A stretch of 16,093 nucleotides of DNA from JAVBOF01 sp031550915 (GCA_031550915.1 JAVBOF010000143.1:1-16093), one strand, 5' to 3'; counted from the stretch's first letter, positions 1 through 7,076 are shown. Program-made: numbers and translations. The notes: generated by a model from the sequence alone, not told the origin.

Positions 1-34
1 GCTCAACCTTAATAGCTATCAGATCGCAACGCAT
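1..34 (-). CDS. Start of an unidentified protein, truncated by the window edge
   Basis: Eleven codons of a minus-strand reading frame run off the left edge; the readable start is MRCDLIAIKVE. A GGAGG ribosome binding site (complement of 42-46) lies 7 nt before the ATG at 32-34. Another ATG at 38-40 sits directly against the ribosome binding site and is too close to be used. A candidate promoter lies about 60 nt upstream, so the gene can be transcribed independently of the phosphoesterase gene before it. Too little is present to recognise a family. Confidence 0.6.
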   Translation of the reverse strand, partial: MRCDLIAIKVE

Positions 35-73
35 AATCATACCTCCCTGAATTTTGAAATATCATCCATGCAT

Positions 74-102
74 AGTGTACTCCGATTGAATAGGATTTTC
101 AA
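74..102 (-). promoter_or_regulatory. Sigma-A type promoter for the truncated left-edge gene
   Basis: On the minus strand a -35 box TTGAAA (97-102, 5 of 6 consensus) and a -10 box TACACT (74-79, 4 of 6) are separated by exactly 17 nt. They lie in the 76-nt gap after the phosphoesterase gene, and the ribosome binding site for the next gene follows about 27 nt after the -10. I see no hairpin terminator in this gap, so read-through from upstream is also possible. Confidence 0.5.
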
Positions 103-110
103 ATAAAATT

Positions 111-998
111 TTATTGTCGCAGGTATTTTGCCAGCTCTCTGGGTCCCTCCAGATAGTCCTTACCTACGTATAAAGTGCCGTCGTCCTTCGCCTTTATGCT
201 CCATTTTATAAGGGCGATCGTCCCTTCAAAAATCTCTATGGAGGTTATGCAGGTTGGATGCACACAGCTACCATCATTAAAATATGGCAATTCGCCGGGC
301 TCCGGAAATGACGGCCTATGTGTATGCCCGCAGACCGTCATAATTTTCTCTTTACCAATCCATCTACTAAGCCGTTCTTCAGTCCTTCTCGATACAGAAT
401 AGTTTTTGGCCGCGCTAGTTGGGTCTTTTATTCCCAAAAGCTCTAAAGGCCTCCATAAATGACGAACTAAAAACTTTGCCAGCCGCCAGAGATAGTCGTT
501 CATCAGATCCCCCTGATGTCCATGCAAAAGGAATATCCGCCCGCCGCTTTCAGCATGCTGCAAAATCAATCCTTCGCGCCTCTTAAGTCCATTAAACAGG
601 TGTATCATGTTTCTTTTTCCATCCAGATATTCTTCGCAAAGACATCCGTTTATGCCCTGCTTTCCACATTTATCATGGTTCCCGATAATAGATATGAACC
701 TCCCCTTTGTGTGGAACTGCGACATTACCTTATATATTTTTTTATGCGCTATAATGATATCTTCAAGGCTTTTGTTTTCCCATAGTTCATCCCCATCACC
801 TATCTCAATGTATACAAACCCCTCATTATAATAATGCCGCAGGGCAACTAGGACAATATTCTGGTTTCTCATCATGTTATCTGACCATGTTCCGTCGCCC
901 CTGTGACAATCACTCATCAAGATGATGCGGGAACTATCGTCAAAGTGCATTACATCAGCTTTTTTGTATACACTGGATATCCTCCCAAGGCCGATCAT
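111..998 (-). CDS. Calcineurin-like metallophosphoesterase
   Basis: This 295-residue protein carries the full metal-binding signature of the calcineurin-like phosphoesterase superfamily. Asp30-x-His32 is in SDCHRGDG, Asp68 in GDGDE, Asn107-His108 in GNHDK, His159-x-His161 in LHGHQGD and His225-x-His227 in GHTHRP, followed by a typical NDGS turn at 241-244. Such enzymes hydrolyse phosphomono- or phosphodiesters with a dinuclear Mn/Fe/Zn centre. The order and spacing resemble the LpxH-like branch, but no Gram-negative lipid A setting is expected here, so the substrate is unknown. There is no signal peptide or membrane segment, so it should be cytoplasmic. The ATG overlaps the TGA of the upstream DUF4474 gene (ATGA), so the two are almost certainly co-transcribed and translationally coupled. 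Superfamily is near certain; exact function is not known. Confidence 0.93.
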   Translation of the reverse strand: MIGLGRISSVYKKADVMHFDDSSRIILMSDCHRGDGTWSDNMMRNQNIVLVALRHYYNEGFVYIEIGDGDELWENKSLEDIIIAHKKIYKVMSQFHTKGRFISIIGNHDKCGKQGINGCLCEEYLDGKRNMIHLFNGLKRREGLILQHAESGGRIFLLHGHQGDLMNDYLWRLAKFLVRHLWRPLELLGIKDPTSAAKNYSVSRRTEERLSRWIGKEKIMTVCGHTHRPSFPEPGELPYFNDGSCVHPTCITSIEIFEGTIALIKWSIKAKDDGTLYVGKDYLEGPRELAKYLRQ

Positions 999-1924
999 TC
1001 CCCGGTATTCCTTCCCAATATATCAACTATCGATGAATCTATTGCCGTCTGCGCTTTTCCAAAAAGCATCATCTCGTTAACAAGCAAAGGGTAAAGTTTT
1101 TCCATATGGCGGATCTTTGCAACTGTTCCGTGGATTCCGCTCGTAGAGTTTTTGTAGAGCTCGCATAGCTCCTTGTTTCGTTCCATTACAGCCCTTTCAT
1201 TTTGTTCGTTTCTTTCAAAGGACGGTTCAGTTCTTGGAACGGAAAAGACAAAGCTGACATACGCCCCCTCAACTGCAAACGAATATTTCAGTTTTCGCAG
1301 TTCTTTCAAAAATGCGTTTAACATCCCCTTTGAGTGGAAACCAAGGCTTATATGCATCTTCAGTTCATATGGATACGAAAACTCCCCCAACACAAATCCG
1401 GTTTGCCACCAATGCAGGCCGGACTGTCGAAAAAGCGCCTTTCCGTCCTTTTCAAGCCAAAAGGCCATATCCAGATAATCCTCAGGGGATGCGCAGTCGT
1501 AGAAAATGCCCTCGAAAATACCAGGTATGTTTACCCTACCCCGTTGCGTAGTATAGATGCCGATCTCCCCTCCGGCCGTCATCCCATACTGGCCCTTCCA
1601 AAACTCTATCAGGTACTTTTTATCCCTATATTCAAACTCAATCGGCTCAAAGTCAGTTATTATCCCAAAACGCGGCGACAGCTTATCGTACAAGCTGCAA
1701 TAACCATATTCCCTCTGCCATGCGTCCTCCTTTGCAAAGAAAATGTCCTGTCTGGCGTCATATTCAAATCCGCTGAAGCCAATAATATCTCTAAAAGAAT
1801 TACTGTTGCGTATTCGAAGCCAAATATAGCTAAGCAGAAGTAAGAATAGGATCGCGCCGATATAGAACAACACCGGTGACGCAACGGCATTTCCGGTCGA
1901 CATCCGCAAAAAAAGCAAAGTCAT
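995..1924 (-). CDS. Membrane-anchored DUF4474-type protein
   Basis: This protein of 309 residues has one N-terminal hydrophobic segment at about residues 17-37, followed by Arg/Lys/Asn, so the bulk is probably cytoplasmic behind a signal anchor. Residues about 48-230 match what I remember of DUF4474, a Firmicutes domain of unknown function: a GFEYD start, the AWQREYGYC stretch at 68-76, the EPIEFEY strand at 93-99 and the LIEFWKGQYGMT block at 105-116 with GEIGIY after it. The C-terminal part (about 231-309) is charged, helical and without a recognised domain. The start ATG has GGGAG 7 nt upstream. It is the first gene of a two-gene operon with the phosphoesterase, overlapping it by 4 nt. The family name is from memory of these motifs; the biochemical role is unknown. 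Confidence 0.85.
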   Translation of the reverse strand: MTLLFLRMSTGNAVASPVLFYIGAILFLLLLSYIWLRIRNSNSFRDIIGFSGFEYDARQDIFFAKEDAWQREYGYCSLYDKLSPRFGIITDFEPIEFEYRDKKYLIEFWKGQYGMTAGGEIGIYTTQRGRVNIPGIFEGIFYDCASPEDYLDMAFWLEKDGKALFRQSGLHWWQTGFVLGEFSYPYELKMHISLGFHSKGMLNAFLKELRKLKYSFAVEGAYVSFVFSVPRTEPSFERNEQNERAVMERNKELCELYKNSTSGIHGTVAKIRHMEKLYPLLVNEMMLFGKAQTAIDSSIVDILGRNTGE

Positions 1925-1988
1925 ACAATCACTCCCGTCGGTATGATGCTATATACTATTAAGCCTTTGGCGAAATTGTTCAATTATC

Positions 1989-2034
1989 GCAGAACCTTTA
2001 TTTTATAGCCCTCTCAAGCTTAAAGATTCTCTGC
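1989..2034 (-). repeat. Imperfect stem-loop upstream of the DUF4474 gene
   Basis: Positions 1989-2000 pair with 2021-2034: four outer base pairs (GCAG/CTGC), a 2-nt bulge, then eight pairs including one G-U in the minus-strand RNA, around a 20-nt loop. It sits between the terminator of the receptor gene (2047-2087) and the DUF4474 start at 1924. There is no U-tract after it. It may be a leader structure or chance; I could not place a convincing promoter in this gap. Confidence 0.3.
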
Positions 2035-2046
2035 ACAATATAAATT

Positions 2047-2087
2047 CGTTTAAAAATAAAAAACAGCAGGTATTACGCTGCTGTTTT
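2047..2087 (-). terminator. Rho-independent terminator of the Cache-type chemoreceptor gene
   Basis: A perfect 10-bp stem (AAAACAGCAG at 2060-2069 with CTGCTGTTTT at 2078-2087) with an 8-nt loop is followed on the minus strand by a T-rich tract (complement of 2051-2060). It begins 24 nt after the receptor stop codon. The plus-strand U-tract is much weaker, so the minus direction is intended. Confidence 0.88.
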
Positions 2088-2110
2088 GTAAATCGAATCT
2101 TTAGATTTTA

Positions 2111-3892
2111 TCAATACTTACCAAAACCGTCGTCATTGAATCTACTTGGTTCTTCGTGCGTACTTTTGGGCGAAGGTAAAGTCCTCTTATTTTCGAGTCT
2201 ATCCGAAGTATTCAGCTTAAACCGCATTACGAGTTCCTGCAATACATTGCTTTGGGAGTTCATTTCTTCGCTTGCCGCGGCGCTTTCTTCCGCAGTCGCG
2301 CTGTTCTGCTGCACAACCTGCGCAACACTGTCTATGCCGTCGTTTATCTTCGTGATTGCTATACTTTGCTCCTCTGAGGATTTGGCAATATCGTTAACAA
2401 TCTTGTTACTCTCATTTATCCCGGTAACGATATCGGTCAAAGATGCCGCAGTATCATTGGCAATCTGTACGCCCAGTTCCGCCTTATCCATAGAATCGGC
2501 TATCATATTTCCCGTATCCTTTGCCGCCTCCGCAGATTTAGCCGCAAGGTTCCTTACTTCCTCAGCAACGACGGCAAAGCCTTTACCATGCTGGCCTGCC
2601 CTTGCCGCTTCAACCGCGGCGTTTAGCGCCAATATATTCGTTTGGAAGGCGATATCATCTATGACCTTCATAACCTTGCTTATCGAAACGCTAGCCTCAT
2701 TGATATCGTTTACGGCTTGCATCATGCGTTCCATCTGTTCCGAACCTTTTTCCGCGTTGCCCTTTATCGTCTCCGCAAGCTCCGCAGCTTTCTCCGCCAT
2801 CTCCGCGTTATTCTTTGTCTTGGCCGCAACGTCTCCTATGGCGTTGGATAGCTGCTCAACAACGGACGATTGCTCGACCGAGCCCTGGGCCAAAATGCTC
2901 GCGCCCTCGGCAATTTGCTTCGCCCCTGACGAAACCATCTCTGTACTAGAGTTTATCTCGCCAAACATCTCACTTAGGTTTTCGATCATGCGCTGCATGG
3001 CAAAGCTCATTGAATCTTTGTCGCTCCTCGGCTTTACTATAGGTGTCAAATCTCCGTCAGCCAATAGTTCAAGCGTTTCTATCTGGGCTTGTGTACTGTT
3101 GACCATCTCATTAAATGTATAGGTCAGCATACCAAGCTCATCACGGGATTTTACCTGCAAGTCAACTTCCATATTTCCTTCAGCGATATTCTTAGAAGCC
3201 AACGTCAACGCTTTGATAGGCCTTCCGATCATTCGCTTTATCATAAAGAGGGATATTATCCAGAAAAGTACCGGGAAAGCAATAACGAGTATAATTATCC
3301 ATATTCCAAATTGAGTTGACGCTGCGAGTGCTTCCTGCATCGAAATATCCGCGCCGGCTACCGCAATCACTTGGCCCGCGGAATTCTTTATTGGGCAAAA
3401 ACCGGAAACCAACATTCCATATTCGCCGGAATCATAGATGGAGGTGGTTTGGCGTTCACCTGTATTGATCGCATCAAGCATAGCCGGGGAGAAATTAATT
3501 ATTTCTTCCTGATCGCCGATGACGCATCTATCACTTTGGCCTTCGATCCAGCCTTCAGCATAGTAAGTAACGATATCCGAATGCTCATTATCCATCACGT
3601 AGCTGAACAATACGCCTGTCTTTTGCTTGAGCGAGTCCAGATATTCAACAACCGACTTATAATATTCATCTTCAACTCCGCCGTTCATACTTGCTTCGTA
3701 TTTATCACTGTCAATCATAGAAGCAACGGCATCTGCAACCGCTTGAGCTCTTTCAGCGTTAAGCTTTATGGAATCGTTTCTAAACATTAGGAAACTGATC
3801 AGTCCGATCGCTATGGCACTGATCAACACCAATACCACTATAAGTATTTGCAGCTTACGGGATATCGACAAACCCTTTTTGATTGTTTCCAT
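2111..3892 (-). CDS. Methyl-accepting chemotaxis protein with Cache-like sensor
   Basis: A 593-residue transmembrane chemoreceptor. TM1 spans about 15-36, an extracellular alpha/beta sensor 37-194, TM2 195-217, HAMP about 218-270, and a second HAMP-like unit around LLADGDLTP (277-284) leads into the MCP signalling coiled coil (about 305-560). The hairpin tip is strictly conserved: DDIAFQTNILALNAAVEAA at 412-430 and GKGFAVVAEEVRNLA at 436-450, the CheA/CheW-binding region. Ala/Glu/Ser-rich methylation helices flank it. The sensor length and the SGFCPIKNSAGQVIAVAGADI ending (163-183) suggest a PAS-fold Cache-type domain; the ligand is unknown. The protein ends in a 30-residue polar linker and the tail FNDDGFGKY, similar to the end of the second receptor in this window. 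The start has an AGGAAGGG ribosome binding site. It forms a single-gene unit with its own promoter and terminator. Confidence 0.96.
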   Translation of the reverse strand: METIKKGLSISRKLQILIVVLVLISAIAIGLISFLMFRNDSIKLNAERAQAVADAVASMIDSDKYEASMNGGVEDEYYKSVVEYLDSLKQKTGVLFSYVMDNEHSDIVTYYAEGWIEGQSDRCVIGDQEEIINFSPAMLDAINTGERQTTSIYDSGEYGMLVSGFCPIKNSAGQVIAVAGADISMQEALAASTQFGIWIIILVIAFPVLFWIISLFMIKRMIGRPIKALTLASKNIAEGNMEVDLQVKSRDELGMLTYTFNEMVNSTQAQIETLELLADGDLTPIVKPRSDKDSMSFAMQRMIENLSEMFGEINSSTEMVSSGAKQIAEGASILAQGSVEQSSVVEQLSNAIGDVAAKTKNNAEMAEKAAELAETIKGNAEKGSEQMERMMQAVNDINEASVSISKVMKVIDDIAFQTNILALNAAVEAARAGQHGKGFAVVAEEVRNLAAKSAEAAKDTGNMIADSMDKAELGVQIANDTAASLTDIVTGINESNKIVNDIAKSSEEQSIAITKINDGIDSVAQVVQQNSATAEESAAASEEMNSQSNVLQELVMRFKLNTSDRLENKRTLPSPKSTHEEPSRFNDDGFGKY

Positions 3893-3935
3893 AAAATAAC
3901 CCTTCCTCTTCTGTTAATCGTGACCAATAAAGTGC

Positions 3936-3944
3936 ATTATACCA
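3936..3944 (-). promoter_or_regulatory. Extended -10 promoter of the Cache-type chemoreceptor gene
   Basis: The minus strand reads TGGTATAAT, a perfect -10 hexamer (complement of 3936-3941) with the TGn extension. No good -35 is visible 16-18 nt upstream, which extended -10 promoters tolerate. It lies 44 nt before the start codon. I looked for a sigma-D (flagellar) element of the GCCGATAA type and did not find one. The remaining gap to 4132 holds no gene. Confidence 0.55.
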
Positions 3945-4132
3945 TAAAAACCGTCTTAATAAAACTAGAATATATCTTTTTCGTTAAAATACACCAATTA
4001 TCACGGCGTACATATTGTTTTCATATGATGCATTATGATCCAGATATTTTTGGCTCAACGCTATCGTCCACTTAACAAATAACGTAATACAGCCGCATGT
4101 CTGAATAATGCTATATGTGATCAAATCTGTGC

Positions 4133-4163
4133 AAAAAAAATGCCCTCGGTATAGCCGCGGGCA
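4133..4163 (-). terminator. Rho-independent terminator of the TetR-family gene
   Basis: TGCCC-T-CGG (4141-4149) pairs with CCG-C-GGGCA (4155-4163) with one mismatch and a 5-nt loop. On the minus strand it is followed by eight T (complement of 4133-4140). It begins 17 nt after the TetR stop codon. Confidence 0.9.
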
Positions 4164-4179
4164 AGAACATTAGCCTGAA

Positions 4180-4743
4180 TCACTTTTTTTGTTGTCCAAT
4201 AAGCATAGTAAATGATAGAATAGCCTCTCCAATCAGGTTTTCAATCTCTTCATCATATAATTCGATATCGTTTACACTGACCATAGCGGCAATACCGTGG
4301 AAATATATCCACGCCCTTAGGTAGATCTTTTGTTCGTCAGTTTGTCCTTCAGGTACATCTGCGTTCTTCGTGCCGGATTTTTCTAAAAATTCTTCGCAGA
4401 TCTCCAGGAATGAGTTTTGGGTGACTTCATTCCGTAAAAAAAGCATTTGGAAAAGATGCCTCTCTTTTTTGGCAAACTGAATATACGCTCTTCCCAAGCT
4501 AAATAGAACGTTTTCTTTATCTACCTGTTTTCTTAGATACTCGTCAAAATAATCGGATGCATACAGATATAGCACATCTTTTAGTTCATTCATATTTCTG
4601 AACACGCTGAAAATCGGCTGAGTGGAACATCCAAGCTCTGTCGCAAGGCTTCGCGCGTTTACCCGCTCAAAGCCGTCTTTCTTGGCCAACATAAAAACCG
4701 CCTCGACTATATCTATTTTTCGCACCTTTTGTTTTGGGGGCAA
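4180..4743 (-). CDS. TetR-family transcriptional regulator (TTG start)
   Basis: A 187-residue one-component regulator. The N-terminal TetR helix-turn-helix covers about residues 8-55 (ARSLATELGCSTQPIFSVF is the turn and recognition helix); the rest is an all-helical ligand and dimerisation domain with an AWIYFHGIAAM stretch typical of the WHG-like C-terminal branch. I place the start at the TTG at 4741-4743, because AGGAGG (complement of 4752-4757) is 8 nt before it; the in-frame GTG at 4750-4752 overlaps the ribosome binding site and cannot be the start. The gene stands alone between two chemoreceptor genes, with its own perfect promoter, a palindromic operator over the start site and a strong terminator, so autorepression is likely. 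No efflux pump or enzyme target is adjacent, so its other targets and ligand are unknown. Confidence 0.93.
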   Translation of the reverse strand: MPPKQKVRKIDIVEAVFMLAKKDGFERVNARSLATELGCSTQPIFSVFRNMNELKDVLYLYASDYFDEYLRKQVDKENVLFSLGRAYIQFAKKERHLFQMLFLRNEVTQNSFLEICEEFLEKSGTKNADVPEGQTDEQKIYLRAWIYFHGIAAMVSVNDIELYDEEIENLIGEAILSFTMLIGQQKK

Positions 4744-4751
4744 TAAATACA

Positions 4752-4757
4752 CCTCCT
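4752..4757 (-). promoter_or_regulatory. Ribosome binding site deciding the TetR start
   Basis: The minus strand reads AAGGAGGTG here. Spacing to the TTG at 4743 is 8 nt, which is ideal, while the upstream GTG lies inside the Shine-Dalgarno sequence itself. Confidence 0.8.
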
Positions 4758-4795
4758 TCCAATTATATTTTCAGAAAAAGCTCGTTGGATTATTC

Positions 4796-4835
4796 GCCTT
4801 AAAAGCGCTCCGGGTGGGGGTTGCGTGTTTAAGGC
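4796..4835 (-). repeat. Inverted repeat in the TetR mRNA leader
   Basis: GCCTTAAA (4796-4803) and TTTAAGGC (4828-4835) form a perfect 8-bp inverted repeat around a 24-nt loop. It is transcribed as part of the roughly 130-nt 5' leader, between the operator and the ribosome binding site. It could be a leader hairpin or a second protein-binding site. Confidence 0.45.
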
Positions 4836-4852
4836 AATTTAGTTGTAATTAT

Positions 4853-4880
4853 ATAACGGATGTTATACAACATTTGTTAT
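4853..4880. promoter_or_regulatory. Pseudo-palindromic TetR operator
   Basis: A 28-bp dyad has the form ATAAC-N2-ATGTT-N4-AACAT-N2-GTTAT, with 11 of 14 positions symmetric about 4866/4867. It overlaps the last two bases of the -10 box (4879-4884) and covers the predicted transcription start, the usual place for a TetR autorepressor. The size fits TetR-family sites. That the adjacent regulator binds it is inference. Confidence 0.7.
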
Positions 4881-4907
4881 TATACTTGCTTTTGTTTTTT
4901 TTGTCAA
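4879..4907 (-). promoter_or_regulatory. Perfect consensus promoter of the TetR gene
   Basis: On the minus strand TTGACA (complement of 4902-4907) and TATAAT (complement of 4879-4884) are separated by exactly 17 nt, an exact match to the housekeeping consensus. Such a strong promoter on a regulator gene makes sense only if it is repressed, in line with the operator overlapping it. The predicted leader is about 130 nt long. Confidence 0.88.
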
Positions 4908-4936
4908 CAAAAAAAGCCATCTTTCGATGACTTTTT
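4908..4936 (-). terminator. Insulating terminator just upstream of the TetR promoter
   Basis: AAAAAG-C-CATC (4911-4921) pairs with GATG-A-CTTTTT (4926-4936) with one mismatch and a GAAA tetraloop in the minus-strand RNA. The T-tract on the minus strand runs right into the -35 TTGACA. It would stop read-through from the receptor gene upstream. The stretch 4937-5017 beyond it holds nothing I can name. Confidence 0.7.
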
Positions 4937-5010
4937 GTCGTTTTGAAGATCATTAATCACTTTTTAGTAAAATACTGTCATGCGTAGGGTAAAAGAAATA
5001 TCCACCAAAT

Positions 5011-5061
5011 AAAAAACCGCCAAACCATTACGACAAATCTGATTTACATAATGGTTTGGCG
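5011..5061 (-). terminator. Long-stem terminator of the CZB-type chemoreceptor gene
   Basis: CGCCAAACCATTA (5018-5030) and TAATGGTTTGGCG (5049-5061) form a perfect 13-bp stem. The 18-nt loop can itself fold a short AAAT/ATTT helix. On the minus strand six T follow almost at once (complement of 5011-5016). It lies about 90 nt after the receptor stop. Confidence 0.8.
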
Positions 5062-5068
5062 ACCAAGA

Positions 5069-5096
5069 ATGAAATCCTATGTTAATAGGATTTCAT
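5069..5096 (-). repeat. Perfect hairpin between receptor stop and its terminator
   Basis: ATGAAATCCTAT (5069-5080) and ATAGGATTTCAT (5085-5096) are perfect 12-bp complements around a 4-nt loop. There is no U-tract on either strand, so it is not a standard terminator. It stands 8 nt from the long-stem terminator. It may protect the 3' end of the receptor mRNA; this is inference. Confidence 0.6.
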
Positions 5097-5151
5097 AAAT
5101 TTATATCTCCGAGTCTTATACGTAGTAATAAACCTGTCCGAGGTCAAAATA

Positions 5152-6894
5152 TCAATATTTTGAGTTACCGTCATAAAGCTCAAATCCCGAATCTACAGGC
5201 GTTTCAAATTGGTGCGATCCGTCTAGCAACAAACCGGAGTGCATCGTGTTTTCATCTTTCAGTCTGAACTGTGAAATAAGCTGTTGCAGCAATGCCGATT
5301 GTCCGCTCATTTCTTGCGAGGCGGCGGCGCTTTCCTCGGCTGTCGCTGTATTCTGCTGTACAACCTGTGACACTTGACTTATTCCGGTATCGATGTGCGA
5401 TGTGGCAAGGGACTGAGCCTCCGAAGAATGGGCTATCTCCGAGATCAGTACGCTGCTCTCGTTTATGCCAGATACAATTTCTGTGAGGCTTGTGGATGTC
5501 TCTCCGGCTATACGCACACCAAATTGTGCCTTTTCCATCGAATTAGCTATAAGCCGCTCGGTATCCTTGGCAGCTTCTGCGCTCTTCGCGGCAAGGTTTC
5601 GCACTTCTTCGGCCACAACTGCAAAGCCTTTGCCGTGCTGTCCTGCCCGTGCCGCTTCCACAGCTGCATTAAGCGCCAGAATATTGGTCTGGAATGCTAT
5701 ATCATCAATAACTTTAATAACCTTACTGATTTCATGGCTTGATTGGTTTATGTCATTGACAGCCGTTATCATCTCATCCATTTGGTTACTGCCCTTTTCC
5801 GCGTTGCCTTTAATGGTGCCGGCGAGATCAGCGGCTTTTCCAGCCATTTCAGCGTTCTGCTTCGATCTTTCCGACATCTCGGAGATAGAACGTGAAAGCT
5901 CCTCGATCGAAGCTGTCTGCTCCGTTGCGCCCGATGCAAGAGCCTGCGCTCCGTCTGCAACCTGATTTGCGCCAGTTGAAACCTGCGAAGTCGACATCTG
6001 AATCTGTCGGAACATATTATTCAGGTTTTCGAGCATAGTTTTTATCGCTATATTTGTCGTATCGGCCTCGCTTCGAGCATTGATTTCTACCGTCAGATCA
6101 CCGGAAGAAAGGCTCTCCATAACTATAGCCTGCTGGCGCATAGAGTCTATCATTTTTTTCATCGCCTTGTTCAATTGACCGATTTCATCATTGATAGAGT
6201 AGTCGCATGCTACGTCGAGATCGCCTACCGAAAGCTTTTCGGCGGCTTTCGTCACGTCGCGGATGGGACGCATTATGCTCTTGATGATCATTACTGCCAG
6301 GAGTACCGAAAAAACCGCTGAAAGCGCTAGCAACACATACTCTATTGTCATGAGCGTAGTCTGGGTTTGCTTCATGCTCTGCTCATACACTTCAGTCATT
6401 TCGGTGTAGCGTTCATCAACTTGCATAAGCAAAGAAAGCGTAGTGTTCATTCTTGGCACGATCTCGCTTTCATATGCTGTCTGGGCTTCTTCGTGCTTAC
6501 CCTCGGTAATCATCTTTACGATAGTTTCCGCCTCGTGATGAATATATGAATGGGGTTCCTTTATTTGCTCAATCAGCGACTGAATTTTTTCATCGTCAAT
6601 CTTAGCGTAGTCTGTCTGTTCCCATTTTCCAAACGCACAAGTCGTAGGATCAACCGAACCAGTAAATTCTGCCTCGGTATAAACGGTATTGGAGAGTTTC
6701 TGCAGCCAGTCTCTATGCGCGTTAACCACACTAAGCGCGCTTGCATTAGCCTCCTCGATAAAAACTTGGTCGCTTGAATTTTTCTGTAAAACAAAATTGC
6801 TCACAATACCAACTGCACCTAATATAAGCGCGAATAAAAATATGATTACGAAACCAATGATGATTTTTGCGCGCAGGGCTAATTTCTTGAACAT
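5152..6894 (-). CDS. Methyl-accepting chemotaxis protein with CZB-like zinc-binding sensor
   Basis: A 580-residue transmembrane chemoreceptor. TM1 is at about 10-32, the extracellular helical sensor 33-182, TM2 183-206, HAMP about 207-260, a second HAMP-like unit near SLSSGDLTVE (261-270), and the MCP signalling domain about 295-545 with the conserved tip DDIAFQTNILALNAAVEAA (397-415). The sensor holds the pattern of the CZB (chemoreceptor zinc-binding) family: His60 in AHRDW, Cys86 in CAFGKW, His115 and His119 in EPHSYIHHE, the expected 3His/1Cys ligand set. Well-studied CZB domains are cytoplasmic; here it sits between the two membrane segments, outside the cell. The protein ends in a polar linker and SGFELYDGNSKY, resembling the tail of the other receptor. 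The ATG has GGAGG 7-8 nt upstream. It forms a single-gene unit with two possible promoters. Confidence 0.96.
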   Translation of the reverse strand: MFKKLALRAKIIIGFVIIFLFALILGAVGIVSNFVLQKNSSDQVFIEEANASALSVVNAHRDWLQKLSNTVYTEAEFTGSVDPTTCAFGKWEQTDYAKIDDEKIQSLIEQIKEPHSYIHHEAETIVKMITEGKHEEAQTAYESEIVPRMNTTLSLLMQVDERYTEMTEVYEQSMKQTQTTLMTIEYVLLALSAVFSVLLAVMIIKSIMRPIRDVTKAAEKLSVGDLDVACDYSINDEIGQLNKAMKKMIDSMRQQAIVMESLSSGDLTVEINARSEADTTNIAIKTMLENLNNMFRQIQMSTSQVSTGANQVADGAQALASGATEQTASIEELSRSISEMSERSKQNAEMAGKAADLAGTIKGNAEKGSNQMDEMITAVNDINQSSHEISKVIKVIDDIAFQTNILALNAAVEAARAGQHGKGFAVVAEEVRNLAAKSAEAAKDTERLIANSMEKAQFGVRIAGETSTSLTEIVSGINESSVLISEIAHSSEAQSLATSHIDTGISQVSQVVQQNTATAEESAAASQEMSGQSALLQQLISQFRLKDENTMHSGLLLDGSHQFETPVDSGFELYDGNSKY

Positions 6895-6926
6895 ATTTGC
6901 TCCTCCAGACTTTGTAGTATATAGTT

Positions 6927-6935
6927 TTTATATCA
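6927..6935 (-). promoter_or_regulatory. Proximal extended -10 promoter of the CZB-type receptor
   Basis: The minus strand reads TGATATAAA, an extended -10 with 5 of 6 matches in the hexamer (complement of 6927-6932). No clear -35 is present. It lies about 32 nt before the ATG. Confidence 0.4.
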
Positions 6936-7076
6936 ATTTCATTGTAAAATATCGCTTGTAAAAACAGAATCTCAATAGATAAATGTCGGCATATTGCTGT
7001 TAGTCTGTCTCGCTGTGCAGATGTCTCAAAAAATCCATTCTATGAACATATATATCGACAATATTTGCATGTAATA

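Noticed and set aside
2136..3122. Long plus-strand open frame of 328 codons opposite the Cache-type receptor gene
   Set aside because: It is the antisense shadow of Ala/Ser/Glu-rich heptads of the MCP signalling domain, has no ribosome binding site, and an equivalent shadow occurs opposite the second receptor (5465-5965).
3893..4132. Sigma-D flagellar promoter for the Cache-type receptor
   Set aside because: No GCCGATAA-like -10 with a TAAA -35 was seen; an extended -10 of the housekeeping type is present instead.
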